From positions 2,852,001-2,916,000 of the forward strand of contig NZ_CP110224.1 of assembly GCF_026013645.1 (NCBI RefSeq): a stretch of 64,000 nt of DNA, given 5' to 3'. The translations under genes and the position numbers were made by a program. Below, piece after piece: positions 52,038 through 60,078 of the stretch; within the stretch, counting starts at the first letter, position 1; every line of letters begins with the position of its first letter. This DNA is from Virgibacillus natechei. GTDB lineage: Bacteria; Bacillota; Bacilli; Bacillales; Amphibacillaceae. The notes below the pieces were generated by a model, which saw only the letters and a list, made by a program, of their open reading frames with translations, was not told the origin of the DNA and made no database searches.

Positions 52038-52745
52038 ATGCATGAATCGATCCATGTTTTAATTGTGGAAGACGATTTTCGTATTGCGGAGATCAATCGA
52101 CAGCTTGTAGACCAGGTTGATGGATTTCATACCGTGAATACCGTAAAAACAGCTGAAGAAACGTTGGTATTTTTAGAAAAAGGAACAAACCTGCCACACT
52201 TAATTTTATTGGATATTTACGTTCCGGATAGTATCGGATTACATTTATTTTGGGAAATAAGGAAGCATTATCACGAGATTGATATTATCATCTTAACAGC
52301 AGCAAAAGAAGTAACAACGATTCAAGAAACCTTAAAGGGAGGCATTTATGATTATATGGTTAAGCCTGTCGATATTGACCGGCTAGAGCAGACGTTGACA
52401 AACTACCGGGAACAAGTCCGCATCTTATCATCCAAGGACCAATTTGACCAAGAGGAGATTGATCAGCTTATACGTCCGTCAAAACCGTCAATCAAGCGTG
52501 ATGCTCCAATCAAAAACCTCCCCAAAGGAATTGATGATATCACCCTTACTAAAGTTAATGCCGTTTTAAAGGAGAAAGGGAAGGGTGGTGTAACGGCACT
52601 GGAAGCAAGTAAACATATAGGTTTAAATCGCTCTACAGCAAGGCGATACCTGGAATACCTGGTTTCCGTTGAAGAAGTATATGCTGAACTTAGCTACGGC
52701 GATGTTGGCAGACCAGAGCGAAAATATATAGCGTCATCAAAATGA
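52038..52745 (+). CDS. citT: CitT/DcuR-type response regulator
   Basis: A 235-residue regulator. The receiver domain has Glu11-Asp12-Asp13, phospho-acceptor Asp59 (LILLDIYVPD), Thr in ILTAAKE and Lys in MVKPVD. The C-terminal helix-turn-helix of CitT type is LEASKHIGLNRSTARRYLEYL. It should activate the adjacent citMHS gene in response to citrate or another carboxylate. ATG 52038 follows GAGGAGG; the frame's earlier part lies inside the kinase gene. Confidence 0.88.
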   Translation: MHESIHVLIVEDDFRIAEINRQLVDQVDGFHTVNTVKTAEETLVFLEKGTNLPHLILLDIYVPDSIGLHLFWEIRKHYHEIDIIILTAAKEVTTIQETLKGGIYDYMVKPVDIDRLEQTLTNYREQVRILSSKDQFDQEEIDQLIRPSKPSIKRDAPIKNLPKGIDDITLTKVNAVLKEKGKGGVTALEASKHIGLNRSTARRYLEYLVSVEEVYAELSYGDVGRPERKYIASSK

Positions 52746-52800
52746 ACAAAACACCCATAAAGATTAATAAACCGATTATATGCATAATCTTCTTTCCCAA

Positions 52801-52857
52801 ATCCCTCTGTGATATATTACAAAATATATTAACTTAAAAAGAGGGATCTTTTATTTT
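52801..52857 (+). terminator. Terminator after the two-component genes
   Basis: ATCCCTCT (52801-52808) pairs with AGAGGGAT (52840-52847) and TTTTATTTTT follows. The loop contains further complementarity (ATATT/AATAT). Confidence 0.7.
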
Positions 52858-52867
52858 TAATAGAGTT

Positions 52868-52882
52868 TGTATCCGTTTACAA
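52868..52882 (-). promoter_or_regulatory. Candidate cre box (CcpA site) before the CitMHS transporter
   Basis: On the minus strand TTGTAAACGGATACA matches WTGNAANCGNWNNCW at every defined position. It is 45 bases upstream of the citMHS start. CcpA repression of citM is known in B. subtilis. Confidence 0.65.
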
Positions 52883-52926
52883 TTCCCTGTTTTCATTAAA
52901 AAGACGAATAATAGAAAGGAGATAGT

Positions 52927-54264
52927 ATGCTAAGTTTAATTGGTTTAATTACAATTGTGACGATTGTTTTATTACTTATAAGTGGGAAGGTTTCTCCTAT
53001 TGTAGCGCTTATCGTGGTTCCGATTATCGGAGCCCTCGTAGCTGGATTTAACCCAGTAGAAATTGGCGCTTTTTTCGAAGTTGGAATTGATTCAGTATTT
53101 GGTATTGTTATTATGTTTATTTTTGCAATACTCTTCTTTGGAATCATGCAGGATACAGGAATGTTCGATCCCATGATAACTAAAATGGTTTCGGTCTCCC
53201 GTGGTAATATCATTGCTGTCGCTGTAGGAACAGTTATTGTTGCCGCTATTGCACACTTGGACGGTTCAGGTGCTTCTACGTTCCTGATCACAATTCCAGC
53301 CTTACTCCCTTTGTATAAACGGTTGAAAATGAGCCCCTACTTACTTCTGTTACTAATCGGAATGAGTGCGAGCATCATGAACATGGTTCCTTGGGGAGGG
53401 CCTGTAGGTAGAACCAGTGCAATCCTCGGTATGGATCCTACAGAAATCTGGAGACAACTTATCCCAATACAGATTATTTCCTTTGTCCTGTTAATTGGTT
53501 TAGCTATTCTCTTAGGATTCCGTGAAAAACGTCGAATTAAAAAAACGGCGCCACAGGAATCAACGTTACCAGTTGAGGAAGAAGCTATGGAAGAAGCTGC
53601 TGCTTCATTAGAGGCTGAACCATTAGAAAAGGACAATTCATTAACTCGTCCAAAACTTTTATGGGTCAATCTATTATTAACATTAGGGGTCATAAGCGTA
53701 TTAGTATGGGGAGGTATCCCTGCAGGGTTCGCATTTATGATTGGAGTTAGTATTGCCCTACCACTTAACTATCCGAATGTAGGGGACCAAATGGCTCGTA
53801 TTAAAGAACATTCACCAAACGCACTCCTTATGGCAGCTATTATTCTAGCAGCTGGGTCCTTTTTAGGTATACTGGAAGGTACTTTAATGCTGGACGCACT
53901 TGCAGAAGACCTGGTAACGATTTTACCAGCCTTTATTATTCCTTATTTACATATTGTAATTGGTGTATTTGGTGTTCCTTTTGATTTATTACTTAGTACA
54001 GATGCTTATTACTTCGCCTTGCTTCCGATTGTAGAAGGAGTCGTTACAAGTTACGGCGTATCCTCTATATCTGCGGCATTTGCCATGATCATAGGTAACG
54101 TTATCGGAACCTTCGTCAGTCCTTTTTCACCAGCTCTGTGGCTTGCACTCGGAATGGCAGGACTTGAAATGGGAAAACATATTCGCTATTCCTTTTTTTG
54201 GATGTGGGGTTTTTCCGTTCTTCTATTATTCATTGCGATACTCATAGGTGTCGTTACCGTATGA
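52927..54264 (+). CDS. citM: CitMHS-family citrate:cation transporter
   Basis: A 445-residue permease of the CitMHS family with about 12 membrane helices. The N-terminal helix LSLIGLITIVTIVLLLIS is followed by SPIVALIVVPIIGALVAGF, and DGSGASTFLITIPALLPLYK carries the conserved AHLDGSGAST signature. B. subtilis CitM takes up citrate with Mg2+ or other divalent metals. The central loop (about 205-240) is acidic. AAAGGAG precedes the ATG. Controlled, by inference, by the CitST-like pair upstream. Confidence 0.88.
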   Translation: MLSLIGLITIVTIVLLLISGKVSPIVALIVVPIIGALVAGFNPVEIGAFFEVGIDSVFGIVIMFIFAILFFGIMQDTGMFDPMITKMVSVSRGNIIAVAVGTVIVAAIAHLDGSGASTFLITIPALLPLYKRLKMSPYLLLLLIGMSASIMNMVPWGGPVGRTSAILGMDPTEIWRQLIPIQIISFVLLIGLAILLGFREKRRIKKTAPQESTLPVEEEAMEEAAASLEAEPLEKDNSLTRPKLLWVNLLLTLGVISVLVWGGIPAGFAFMIGVSIALPLNYPNVGDQMARIKEHSPNALLMAAIILAAGSFLGILEGTLMLDALAEDLVTILPAFIIPYLHIVIGVFGVPFDLLLSTDAYYFALLPIVEGVVTSYGVSSISAAFAMIIGNVIGTFVSPFSPALWLALGMAGLEMGKHIRYSFFWMWGFSVLLLFIAILIGVVTV

Positions 54265-54330
54265 TAAGAGGCTGTAGGTTAGCCTACCTGAAAGTTATTA
54301 CTGCTTGGAAAAGAAACTTCCGCTCGACCA

Positions 54331-54368
54331 AAAGCCCAAAAGACTCGTTCTTTTGGGCTTTTGTTTTA
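54331..54368 (+). terminator. Terminator after citMHS
   Basis: AAGCCCAAAAG pairs perfectly with CTTTTGGGCTT and is followed by TTGTTTT. Confidence 0.9.
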
Positions 54369-54386
54369 TTCATTTAAATGGAACAC

Positions 54387-54674
54387 TTAAACACTAAACA
54401 TAATTCCTAAAATCAATAAGAAAAATAGTATAATTGCATAAATAGCCGTACCTACAATTCCACAGACTAATCCTGCTATTGCGAGTCCTCTACCATCGTG
54501 GTTGAATTCTTTTATTTCTTTTAGAGACTTAGCTGCAAAGACAATTGCAATAATCCCTAATATGAACCCAATATATGGGATAATGATGGATGTGATCCCT
54601 AATACTAATGCCGCTATTGATTTTCCATTAAATTTATTATTATTACTGTTTAGTTCGTTTGGTTCTACAGACAT
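54387..54674 (-). CDS. DUF4190 small membrane protein
   Basis: A 95-residue protein with a polar Asn-rich N terminus and two pairs of hydrophobic segments (SIAALVLGITSIIIPYIGFI and GLAIAGLVCGIVGTAIYAII). The pattern LxLGIxSII...GIIAIVxA.. .G...AIAGLVxGIVG is the DUF4190 domain. Function unknown. ATG 54672-54674 follows GAGGAGGTG. Confidence 0.8.
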   Translation of the reverse strand: MSVEPNELNSNNNKFNGKSIAALVLGITSIIIPYIGFILGIIAIVFAAKSLKEIKEFNHDGRGLAIAGLVCGIVGTAIYAIILFFLLILGIMFSV

Positions 54675-54692
54675 GCAAACACCTCCTCTTAT

Positions 54693-54880
54693 TAGCAAAC
54701 TTGGCATTCATTAAAGGGATTCTTAGAATAAGTTCTTTGCTGTGTTAGGCAGTTAATTCTTACTGCATAAGTGTAGGCTTTGGCTATCACCATAAAAAGC
54801 GTGGCGATAAGCCAAGTTTTCGAAAAACCCTTATGCTTTGGAGTACAAGCCTTTCGGAGAATGCCAAGTTTGCCTAAAAA
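54693..54880. repeat. Compound family A repeat, long inverted pair
   Basis: GCAAACTTGGCATTC at the left end and GAATGCCAAGTTTGC at the right end face each other. Inside, on the minus strand, is a full family A copy: AAAACTTGGC, stem GGCT(T)ATCGCCA with TGGTGATAGCC, then TACACTTATG and a second small stem GCAGT/ACTGC. CAAGCCTTTCGGAGAATGCC (20 bases) is identical to copy 1 near the window start. Confidence 0.75.
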
Positions 54881-54913
54881 AGCCTCTCTGCAACGTGTAC
54901 AGAAAAGGCTTTT
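54878..54913 (-). terminator. Terminator next to the family A compound element
   Basis: AAAAGCC pairs with GGCTTTT, and on the minus strand TTTTTTAGG follows. It lies 55 bases past the stop of the truncated gene at 54969. Confidence 0.6.
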
Positions 54914-54968
54914 CACTTATAAAAATTATAACACAAACGTTGTAATTATAGTATATTCCGATGACTTG

Positions 54969-55103
54969 TTACATATTACTTTTGCCAATTCGAACGGGAA
55001 TGCCTTCTTCTTCATCAAAAGCAACCCCTTTATATTCGTCAAACACAGAATAATCATTATAGAACACACATGCATCCTGTGTTAATGGATCCAGCAACTT
55101 TAC
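54969..55103 (-). pseudogene. 5'-truncated gene remnant of unknown family
   Basis: The minus strand has an open frame of 44 codons that reads like real protein: LLDPLTQDACVFYNDYSVFD, then EYKGVAFDEEEGIPVRIGKSN. It starts exactly where the family B repeat (55109) ends and has no ribosome site. A TTG at 55095-55097 is the only start. A terminator follows. Most likely the 3' end of a gene cut by the repeat. I do not recognise the family. Confidence 0.45.
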
Positions 55104-55108
55104 TTATA

Positions 55109-55311
55109 AGAACAAAAGCGCAAGCGCCCGTTTAGCAACGTACAAACTGGAGCACTCCACAATGAGATAAAGGAAACACGACGAACGAAGTAAGTCGATG
55201 TTGACTTATCGTAGTGGAGGAGTGTGAAGTTTGATAGTTGCTGGGCGCTGGAGCTGGACGTGGCTATTCCAGTGTATAAGTTATCCACAGCTTTTAAATT
55301 CTATAGTTTCC
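55109..55311 (+). repeat. Family B long-palindrome repeat, compact copy
   Basis: The 5' arm (GCGCCCGTTTAGCAACG, TACAAACTGGAGCACTCCAC) is complementary to the 3' arm (GTGGAGGAGTGTGAAGTTTG, ATAGTTGCTGGGCGC). The middle AGATAAAGGAAACACGACGA...GTCGATGTTGACTTATC folds again (CGAC/GTCG, GATAA/TTATC). It is a roughly 160-base branched hairpin and resembles a structured RNA or a miniature repeat. The second copy is at 48204. Confidence 0.8.
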
Positions 55312-55338
55312 TGGTGTAATAAAAAATTTTCTAGAATA

Positions 55339-55366
55339 TTGACAACTTGATCGATTTTGCTATAAA
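55339..55366 (+). promoter_or_regulatory. Sigma-A promoter of bioY
   Basis: TTGACA (55339-55344) and TATAAA (55361-55366) are separated by 16 bases. The BirA-type operator begins 7 bases downstream, over the expected transcription start. Confidence 0.7.
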
Positions 55367-55372
55367 CTATGA

Positions 55373-55402
55373 TTGTCAACCAAATAATAATGAGGTTAAC
55401 AA
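55373..55402. promoter_or_regulatory. Candidate BirA operator
   Basis: TTGTCAACC and GGTTAACAA form an inverted repeat with a 12-base spacer. GTTAAC-type half-sites of this form are the biotin repressor (BirA) signature in Bacilli and occur before bioY and bio operons. Confidence 0.75.
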
Positions 55403-55424
55403 AAGAGAGGGGACTTCATACATA

Positions 55425-55982
55425 ATGTCAGAATCTAGTTATAAATTACGCATGATGATTATTACAGCACTCTTCGCGGCTATTATCGGGATCTTAGCAC
55501 AAGTAACCATCCCATTACCGCTTGTCCCAATTACAGGCCAAACACTAGCACTTGGGCTCGCAGCGACTATCTTGGGATCCAAATACGGCACGATCTCTGT
55601 CATCCTTTATGTGATTATTGGAGCAATTGGTGTACCTGTTTTTTCACACATGCAAGCTGGATTAGGTGTGGTATTCGGGCCTACTGGTGGTTTTATAATT
55701 GGTTTTGCACCAGCAGCATTTGTTATCGGTTACTACCTGGAAAAAACGAATTTCACTATCTTAAACGCGGTTATTGCAAACGTGATTGGTATGTTAATTG
55801 CATTATTATTTGGCACCGTTTGGTTGAAGTTCATCGCAAGTCTTACATGGCCTGCAGCTTTTGCTAGTGGATTTGCTCCATTTATAATCGTTGGACTGCT
55901 CAAAGCCTTTCTTGCAGCCTGGATTGGAATTGTCGTTCGAAACCGCCTAGCATCGGCGGACCTATTATATACCAGAGCCTAA
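55425..55982 (+). CDS. bioY: Biotin transporter BioY
   Basis: A 185-residue, six-helix S component of the energy-coupling-factor biotin transporter. The signature ITALFAAIIGILAQVTIPLP...VPITGQTLALGLAATILGSKYG is present, followed by FGPTGGFIIGF. ATG 55425 follows AGAGAGGGG, at a rather long spacing of 12; the frame upstream runs through the operator. Placement behind a BirA-type operator supports the biotin role. The ECF ATPase genes are not in the window. Confidence 0.92.
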   Translation: MSESSYKLRMMIITALFAAIIGILAQVTIPLPLVPITGQTLALGLAATILGSKYGTISVILYVIIGAIGVPVFSHMQAGLGVVFGPTGGFIIGFAPAAFVIGYYLEKTNFTILNAVIANVIGMLIALLFGTVWLKFIASLTWPAAFASGFAPFIIVGLLKAFLAAWIGIVVRNRLASADLLYTRA

Positions 55983-56049
55983 CGAAGTATTAGATGTCGG
56001 GGTAATCATTCGAGGATCATTTCTCGTCTTCCACTAGGATATACCAAAC

Positions 56050-56093
56050 AAAAAAAATGCCAGGACACCATGATCCCTTCATGAGTGTCCTGA
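56050..56093 (-). terminator. Terminator after ptsG
   Basis: CAGGACAC (56061-56068) pairs with GTGTCCTG (56085-56092). The minus strand continues into TTTTTTTTG. It lies 38 bases past the ptsG stop. Confidence 0.88.
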
Positions 56094-56130
56094 CAATATA
56101 TTCACGGGAGTAACAAGCTCTATAAAGACC

Positions 56131-58179
56131 CTACTCCACCGTCACAATCCCTTCTTCGCTTCGTTTCACTACACCTTGTTTTTCCAACTTAACTTGGCTT
56201 TCACTTAAATTCGTGAACACAATTGGTGTAATCGTTGAAGCTGCATTTGCTTGAATATAATCCAAGTCCGCTTGTAATAAAGGTTGTCCAGCTTTCACCG
56301 TATCACCCTCATCAACAAATACTTCGAATCCTTTTCCTTCTAGTTTAACGGTTTCGATACCGACATGGATGAGTATTTCCTTGCCACCTTCGGACTGTAT
56401 TCCAATGGCATGTTTCGTTGGGAATACATTAACGATCTTTCCGTTCACCGGTGAAACAACCAAACCTTCTTCCGGAATGACAGCAAAACCGTCTCCCATC
56501 ATTTTTCCAGCAAAGACATCATCCGGAACTTCCGTAATAGGTACGATTTTCCCTTGAATTGGTGAAACAATCGTATCCGTGCTTCCCTCATTTTGCAAGC
56601 TATCAGGATTCACTTCTTCTATTTGCTGCTTCACTTCTTCTTCCAGATTTGGCTCGACCCGACGCGGTGATTTACCTGAAATAATATCCTCCATTTGACC
56701 TTTTATTGTTTCCGAACGTGGACCGAATATTGCTTGAATATTATCGCCTACCTCAAGCACACCAGCGGCACCAAGGTTTTTCAGCTCGTCTTTATTCACA
56801 TCTTTTATCGTATTCACAGATACGCGTAAACGGGTGATACATGCATCTAGATGGGCAATGTTTTCTTGTCCCCCCATTGCTTCTAACACATTATATGGTA
56901 GGTCCCCAGCCTCGCCCTTCGATGCTTCTTGATCATCTGCTGTTTTTTCACGGCCAGGTGTCATCAAGTTAAACTTCTTAATAAAGAATCTGAAAATGAA
57001 ATAATAAATAACCGCAAACATGAGTCCTAATATAATGGTAATATACCATGCTTCTTGGCCTGGTAAGATACCGAATAATACAAAGTCAATCGCACCACCC
57101 GAGAATGTATAACCGATATTCACACTGAAGTACGTCATTAATACAAATGAAAGTCCATCCAAAACAGCGTGAATCAAGAACAGGACTGGCGATATAAACA
57201 TAAATAAGAACTCAAGCGGTTCCGTAATTCCGGTTAAAAAGGATGTTAAAGCTGCAGAACCTAATAGACCCGCAACAACCTTTTTCTTTTCCGGTCGTGC
57301 CGTATGATACATCGCTAGCGCAGCTGCTGGTAAGCCAAACATCATAATCGGGAATTCACCGGCCATAAAGTTACCAGCAGTTATTTCAACGCCATCTCTC
57401 AATTGTTGAAAGAAAATCGTCATATCCCCACGAACGATTTCACCAGCTACTGACGTGTACGTACCAAACTCATACCAGAAAGGCGCATGGAAAATATGAT
57501 GCAATCCGAATGGAATGAGTAATCGTTTTATAAATCCGAAGAAAAAGACGGCTATATACGTCCCCTCTTCAATCAACCAGTAGGACGCGCTGTTCATCGC
57601 TTCTTGAACCGGAGGCCAGATAAATAATAACAAAAGTCCGACGACAAATGACATTGCCGCTGTGGCAATTGGTACAAAACGTTTTCCAGCAAAAAAACCT
57701 AAGAATGTAGGCATCTCAATATTATGGAATTTTTTAAAGCAATAGGCAGCGATCAGACCAACTATAATCCCGCCAAATACCCCTGTTTGCAATGTATCAA
57801 TCCCTAAGACAGATGCAAATCCAGGATCTGCTTCGGTCACTTCCGGTGTGACGCCAAGCCAGGAACCCATCACCTGGTTCAGTACTAAATAACCAACGAT
57901 AGCAGCAAGTCCTGCCGCTCCGTCTGCCACCAACCCAATCGCTATACCAACAGCAAAGATTAGCGGCAAGTTGTCAAATATAACACCACCCGAATCTTCC
58001 ATCACGGTTGCAACTAACTGAATCCAGTCCGCTTCTAAGAACGGAAGATACCCAAGCATCGTTTCCTGTTGCGCCGCATTACCAAACCCTAGTAAAAGCC
58101 CAGCTGCAGGCAATAACGCCACGGGTAGCATCAATGCTTTTCCGATTTTTTGCAGCTCGCCAAAAGCTTTTTTAAACAT
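56131..58179 (-). CDS. ptsG: PTS glucose transporter subunit IICBA
   Basis: A 682-residue phosphotransferase permease with domain order C-B-A. IIC (about 1-400) starts [20 protein letters not shown] and contains [13 protein letters not shown] (about 435-515) has the phosphorylated Cys in [13 protein letters not shown] (about 540-682) has the phospho-His605 in [10 protein letters not shown]. It imports and phosphorylates glucose. ATG 58177-58179 is used; the GTG 12 bases earlier touches the ribosome site. It is controlled by the antiterminator RNA element and GlcT encoded just upstream. Confidence 0.95.
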   Translation of the reverse strand: MFKKAFGELQKIGKALMLPVALLPAAGLLLGFGNAAQQETMLGYLPFLEADWIQLVATVMEDSGGVIFDNLPLIFAVGIAIGLVADGAAGLAAIVGYLVLNQVMGSWLGVTPEVTEADPGFASVLGIDTLQTGVFGGIIVGLIAAYCFKKFHNIEMPTFLGFFAGKRFVPIATAAMSFVVGLLLLFIWPPVQEAMNSASYWLIEEGTYIAVFFFGFIKRLLIPFGLHHIFHAPFWYEFGTYTSVAGEIVRGDMTIFFQQLRDGVEITAGNFMAGEFPIMMFGLPAAALAMYHTARPEKKKVVAGLLGSAALTSFLTGITEPLEFLFMFISPVLFLIHAVLDGLSFVLMTYFSVNIGYTFSGGAIDFVLFGILPGQEAWYITIILGLMFAVIYYFIFRFFIKKFNLMTPGREKTADDQEASKGEAGDLPYNVLEAMGGQENIAHLDACITRLRVSVNTIKDVNKDELKNLGAAGVLEVGDNIQAIFGPRSETIKGQMEDIISGKSPRRVEPNLEEEVKQQIEEVNPDSLQNEGSTDTIVSPIQGKIVPITEVPDDVFAGKMMGDGFAVIPEEGLVVSPVNGKIVNVFPTKHAIGIQSEGGKEILIHVGIETVKLEGKGFEVFVDEGDTVKAGQPLLQADLDYIQANAASTITPIVFTNLSESQVKLEKQGVVKRSEEGIVTVE

Positions 58180-58227
58180 GTTTCCATTCACTCCCTCTTA
58201 TTTTCTAGCAAACAGCTCGATAACAAC

Positions 58228-58319
58228 AAAAAAAATCAGACATGAGCAGAATAATAAATACAACAAGATAGAGTTTTATCCCTTTTCTTGTTCCTTTATC
58301 TTCTCTACTCATGCCTGAT
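58228..58319 (-). terminator. Conditional terminator of ptsG leader
   Basis: On the minus strand ATCAGGCATGAG (58308-58319) pairs with CTCATGTCTGATT (58234-58246) and TTTTTTTT follows. Its first arm overlaps the antiterminator target at 58308-58338, so the two folds exclude each other. Confidence 0.85.
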
Positions 58320-58338
58320 CGAATCAGTTACACGCTGC
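58308..58338 (-). promoter_or_regulatory. RAT element (GlcT antiterminator RNA target)
   Basis: On the minus strand GTGTAACTGATTCGATCAGGC followed by ATGAG closely resembles the B. subtilis ptsG ribonucleic antiterminator. It lies 6 bases after the glcT stop. Bound GlcT would prevent the overlapping terminator and allow ptsG expression when glucose is present. Confidence 0.88.
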
Positions 58339-58343
58339 GTGAA

Positions 58344-59186
58344 CTATTCATATTTCGTTGTTAATCGCTGAAGGTGCATCGTTAAATAAACAGCTTCAGC
58401 ATTATATACTGGTTTTTTTAATGTTTGCTGCATGATCTTAATCAACTTCCAAGAAAGATTATAACATACCGGGTATTCCTTTTTCAATAGTGCTACGATT
58501 TTTTCTGGTTCTTCTACCTTTTCCTCTTTCAACACCCGTTCAATGGTATAGCGAATATGTCGGACAAGCCGGATGTAATGAATACTATCCCTTTGGATCA
58601 TTATATCTAATTGAGATTCAATGGTTTCCGTTAATCGTTTTACTAATTGCGAATACTTGTTAATGTCAGAAATAGCCATATTCGTCATCGCAGCATGCAC
58701 ATGCAATGCAATAAAACCCACTTCCCCTTCTGGTAAATCAATGTCCAACGAATGGTTGATAAAGTCAACAACCTCTGCAGCAATTTCATATTCAAAAGGA
58801 TACAGCGCTTTCGTTTCCGTCAGAAAAGGATTTCTTATCTCCATTCCTTTCATTAATCGGGTGACTGCAAAAAGGATATGGTCGGTTAACGCTACATGAG
58901 CCTGTTCATTCAGCGTCACATCCGACTTACTTCTGATCATCTCAATAGAACTGATAATGGTATTTAATATATTCTCCTCGATTTGAGGCAATAGTTCTTT
59001 ATAGTATTCTTGCTCTTTTTCATTACGCAAGACAAACATTTTTTCAACAGAATTTTCACGAATCAACTCATCTTTCTTCTTGTTAAACCCAATACCTTTA
59101 CCGATCAACACTACTTCCCCATCTTGATGGTCTATTGCAATTAACACATTGTTATTTAAAACCTTATTCACAATAAATGTATCCAA
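58344..59186 (-). CDS. glcT: PtsGHI operon antiterminator GlcT
   Basis: A 280-residue BglG-family antiterminator. The RNA-binding CAT domain (1-55) starts IVNKVLNNNVLIA with GKGIGFNKKK. Two PRD domains follow (about 65-170 and 175-280), with His-containing motifs such as LNEQAHVALTDHI, FIALHVHAA and RLVRHIRYTIER. It binds the RAT element in the ptsG leader. The TTG start at 59184-59186 is supported by AAGGAGT 7 bases upstream. ptsG follows after 165 bases. Confidence 0.92.
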   Translation of the reverse strand: MDTFIVNKVLNNNVLIAIDHQDGEVVLIGKGIGFNKKKDELIRENSVEKMFVLRNEKEQEYYKELLPQIEENILNTIISSIEMIRSKSDVTLNEQAHVALTDHILFAVTRLMKGMEIRNPFLTETKALYPFEYEIAAEVVDFINHSLDIDLPEGEVGFIALHVHAAMTNMAISDINKYSQLVKRLTETIESQLDIMIQRDSIHYIRLVRHIRYTIERVLKEEKVEEPEKIVALLKKEYPVCYNLSWKLIKIMQQTLKKPVYNAEAVYLTMHLQRLTTKYE

Positions 59187-59548
59187 TTTCGTCTACTCCT
59201 TACTATTATACACGTTATTAGAGTATACCATTTTTATTTTCACAAAAACACTGATAGAAAAAGAAAAGCCTCGATTGCGAAAAAACCACATATACCATAG
59301 AATCTCAAATTATGATCAATCTAGTAGACAAAGGCCTTTTTTAATAGATACTCTCACAAAAACCGCCACCTCTTTATGATTCATTCATAAAATAAAGGAA
59401 TAGGAGGTGATAGAATATCAGGACTTCTAGCTGTGTTCATGAACTGAGAATGTGGCGATACCATGTGGATACGCAGAAGAAATTCACGACTTTACAATGG
59501 CTTTCTCTCGGGAGTTATTCTCATGGCTATTGCAGAGAGGTGAGGTAG

Positions 59549-59809
59549 ATGAACGAAATATTGATGTTAGCAACATTAGCAGCACCAGTCACTAACGCTT
59601 TAATTCAAGCAGTCAAAATGGCGGTGGTAATTAATAAACGGTTCACCCCACTAATGGCAGCCGTAATCGGTGTTGGCTTAGGTGCAGCAGCATTCTTTGT
59701 GGATGCTGGGATAGTAGAAAGAATGTGGGCAGGCGGAATCAGCGGACTAGCATCCGTAGGGTTATTTGAATTAGGTAAATACCCGACGGAGCGCATAGAC
59801 AATGAGTAA
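59549..59809 (+). CDS. Holin-like small membrane protein
   Basis: An 86-residue protein with two hydrophobic segments (EILMLATLAAPVTNALIQAV and TPLMAAVIGVGLGAAAFFVD). The following ERMWAGGISGLASVGLFELGK matches phage holins of the Listeria A118/Bacillus type. GAGGTGAGGTAG precedes the ATG. No endolysin or other phage gene is nearby, so it is an orphan, either a domesticated holin or a prophage scrap. Confidence 0.75.
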   Translation: MNEILMLATLAAPVTNALIQAVKMAVVINKRFTPLMAAVIGVGLGAAAFFVDAGIVERMWAGGISGLASVGLFELGKYPTERIDNE

Positions 59810-60025
59810 TTCATTAATCCGAGATTCATAGTCATGATGCAGTACAGGATGCGAATCTCGTCCTAATTGAACGCTTTGTTTAATTAGCCACTACACATCA
59901 ATTTCATCGTAGTTTAACAGGTAGCCCATCATGAACCCCCACCTCAAAAATGGCGTTACGACGAAGTTTTAGATGGTGGTTTCCTATCTGCAAAAAATCT
60001 GGGTAACGATTCTTATTTCCTAAGC

Positions 60026-60069
60026 AAACTATAAAGGCCATCCTCTACTGAGAATGGCCTTTATAGTTT
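60026..60069. terminator. Bidirectional terminator after the DASS gene
   Basis: AAACTATAAAGGCCAT pairs over 16 bases with ATGGCCTTTATAGTTT, 10 bases from the stop of the minus-strand transporter. The interval 59810-60025 holds no gene. Confidence 0.88.
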
Positions 60070-60078
60070 CTATTAAAA

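Noticed and set aside
59549..59809. A prophage around the holin-like gene
   Set aside because: Neighbours are glcT/ptsG and a dicarboxylate transporter. No integrase, structural, endolysin or attachment-site evidence is seen.
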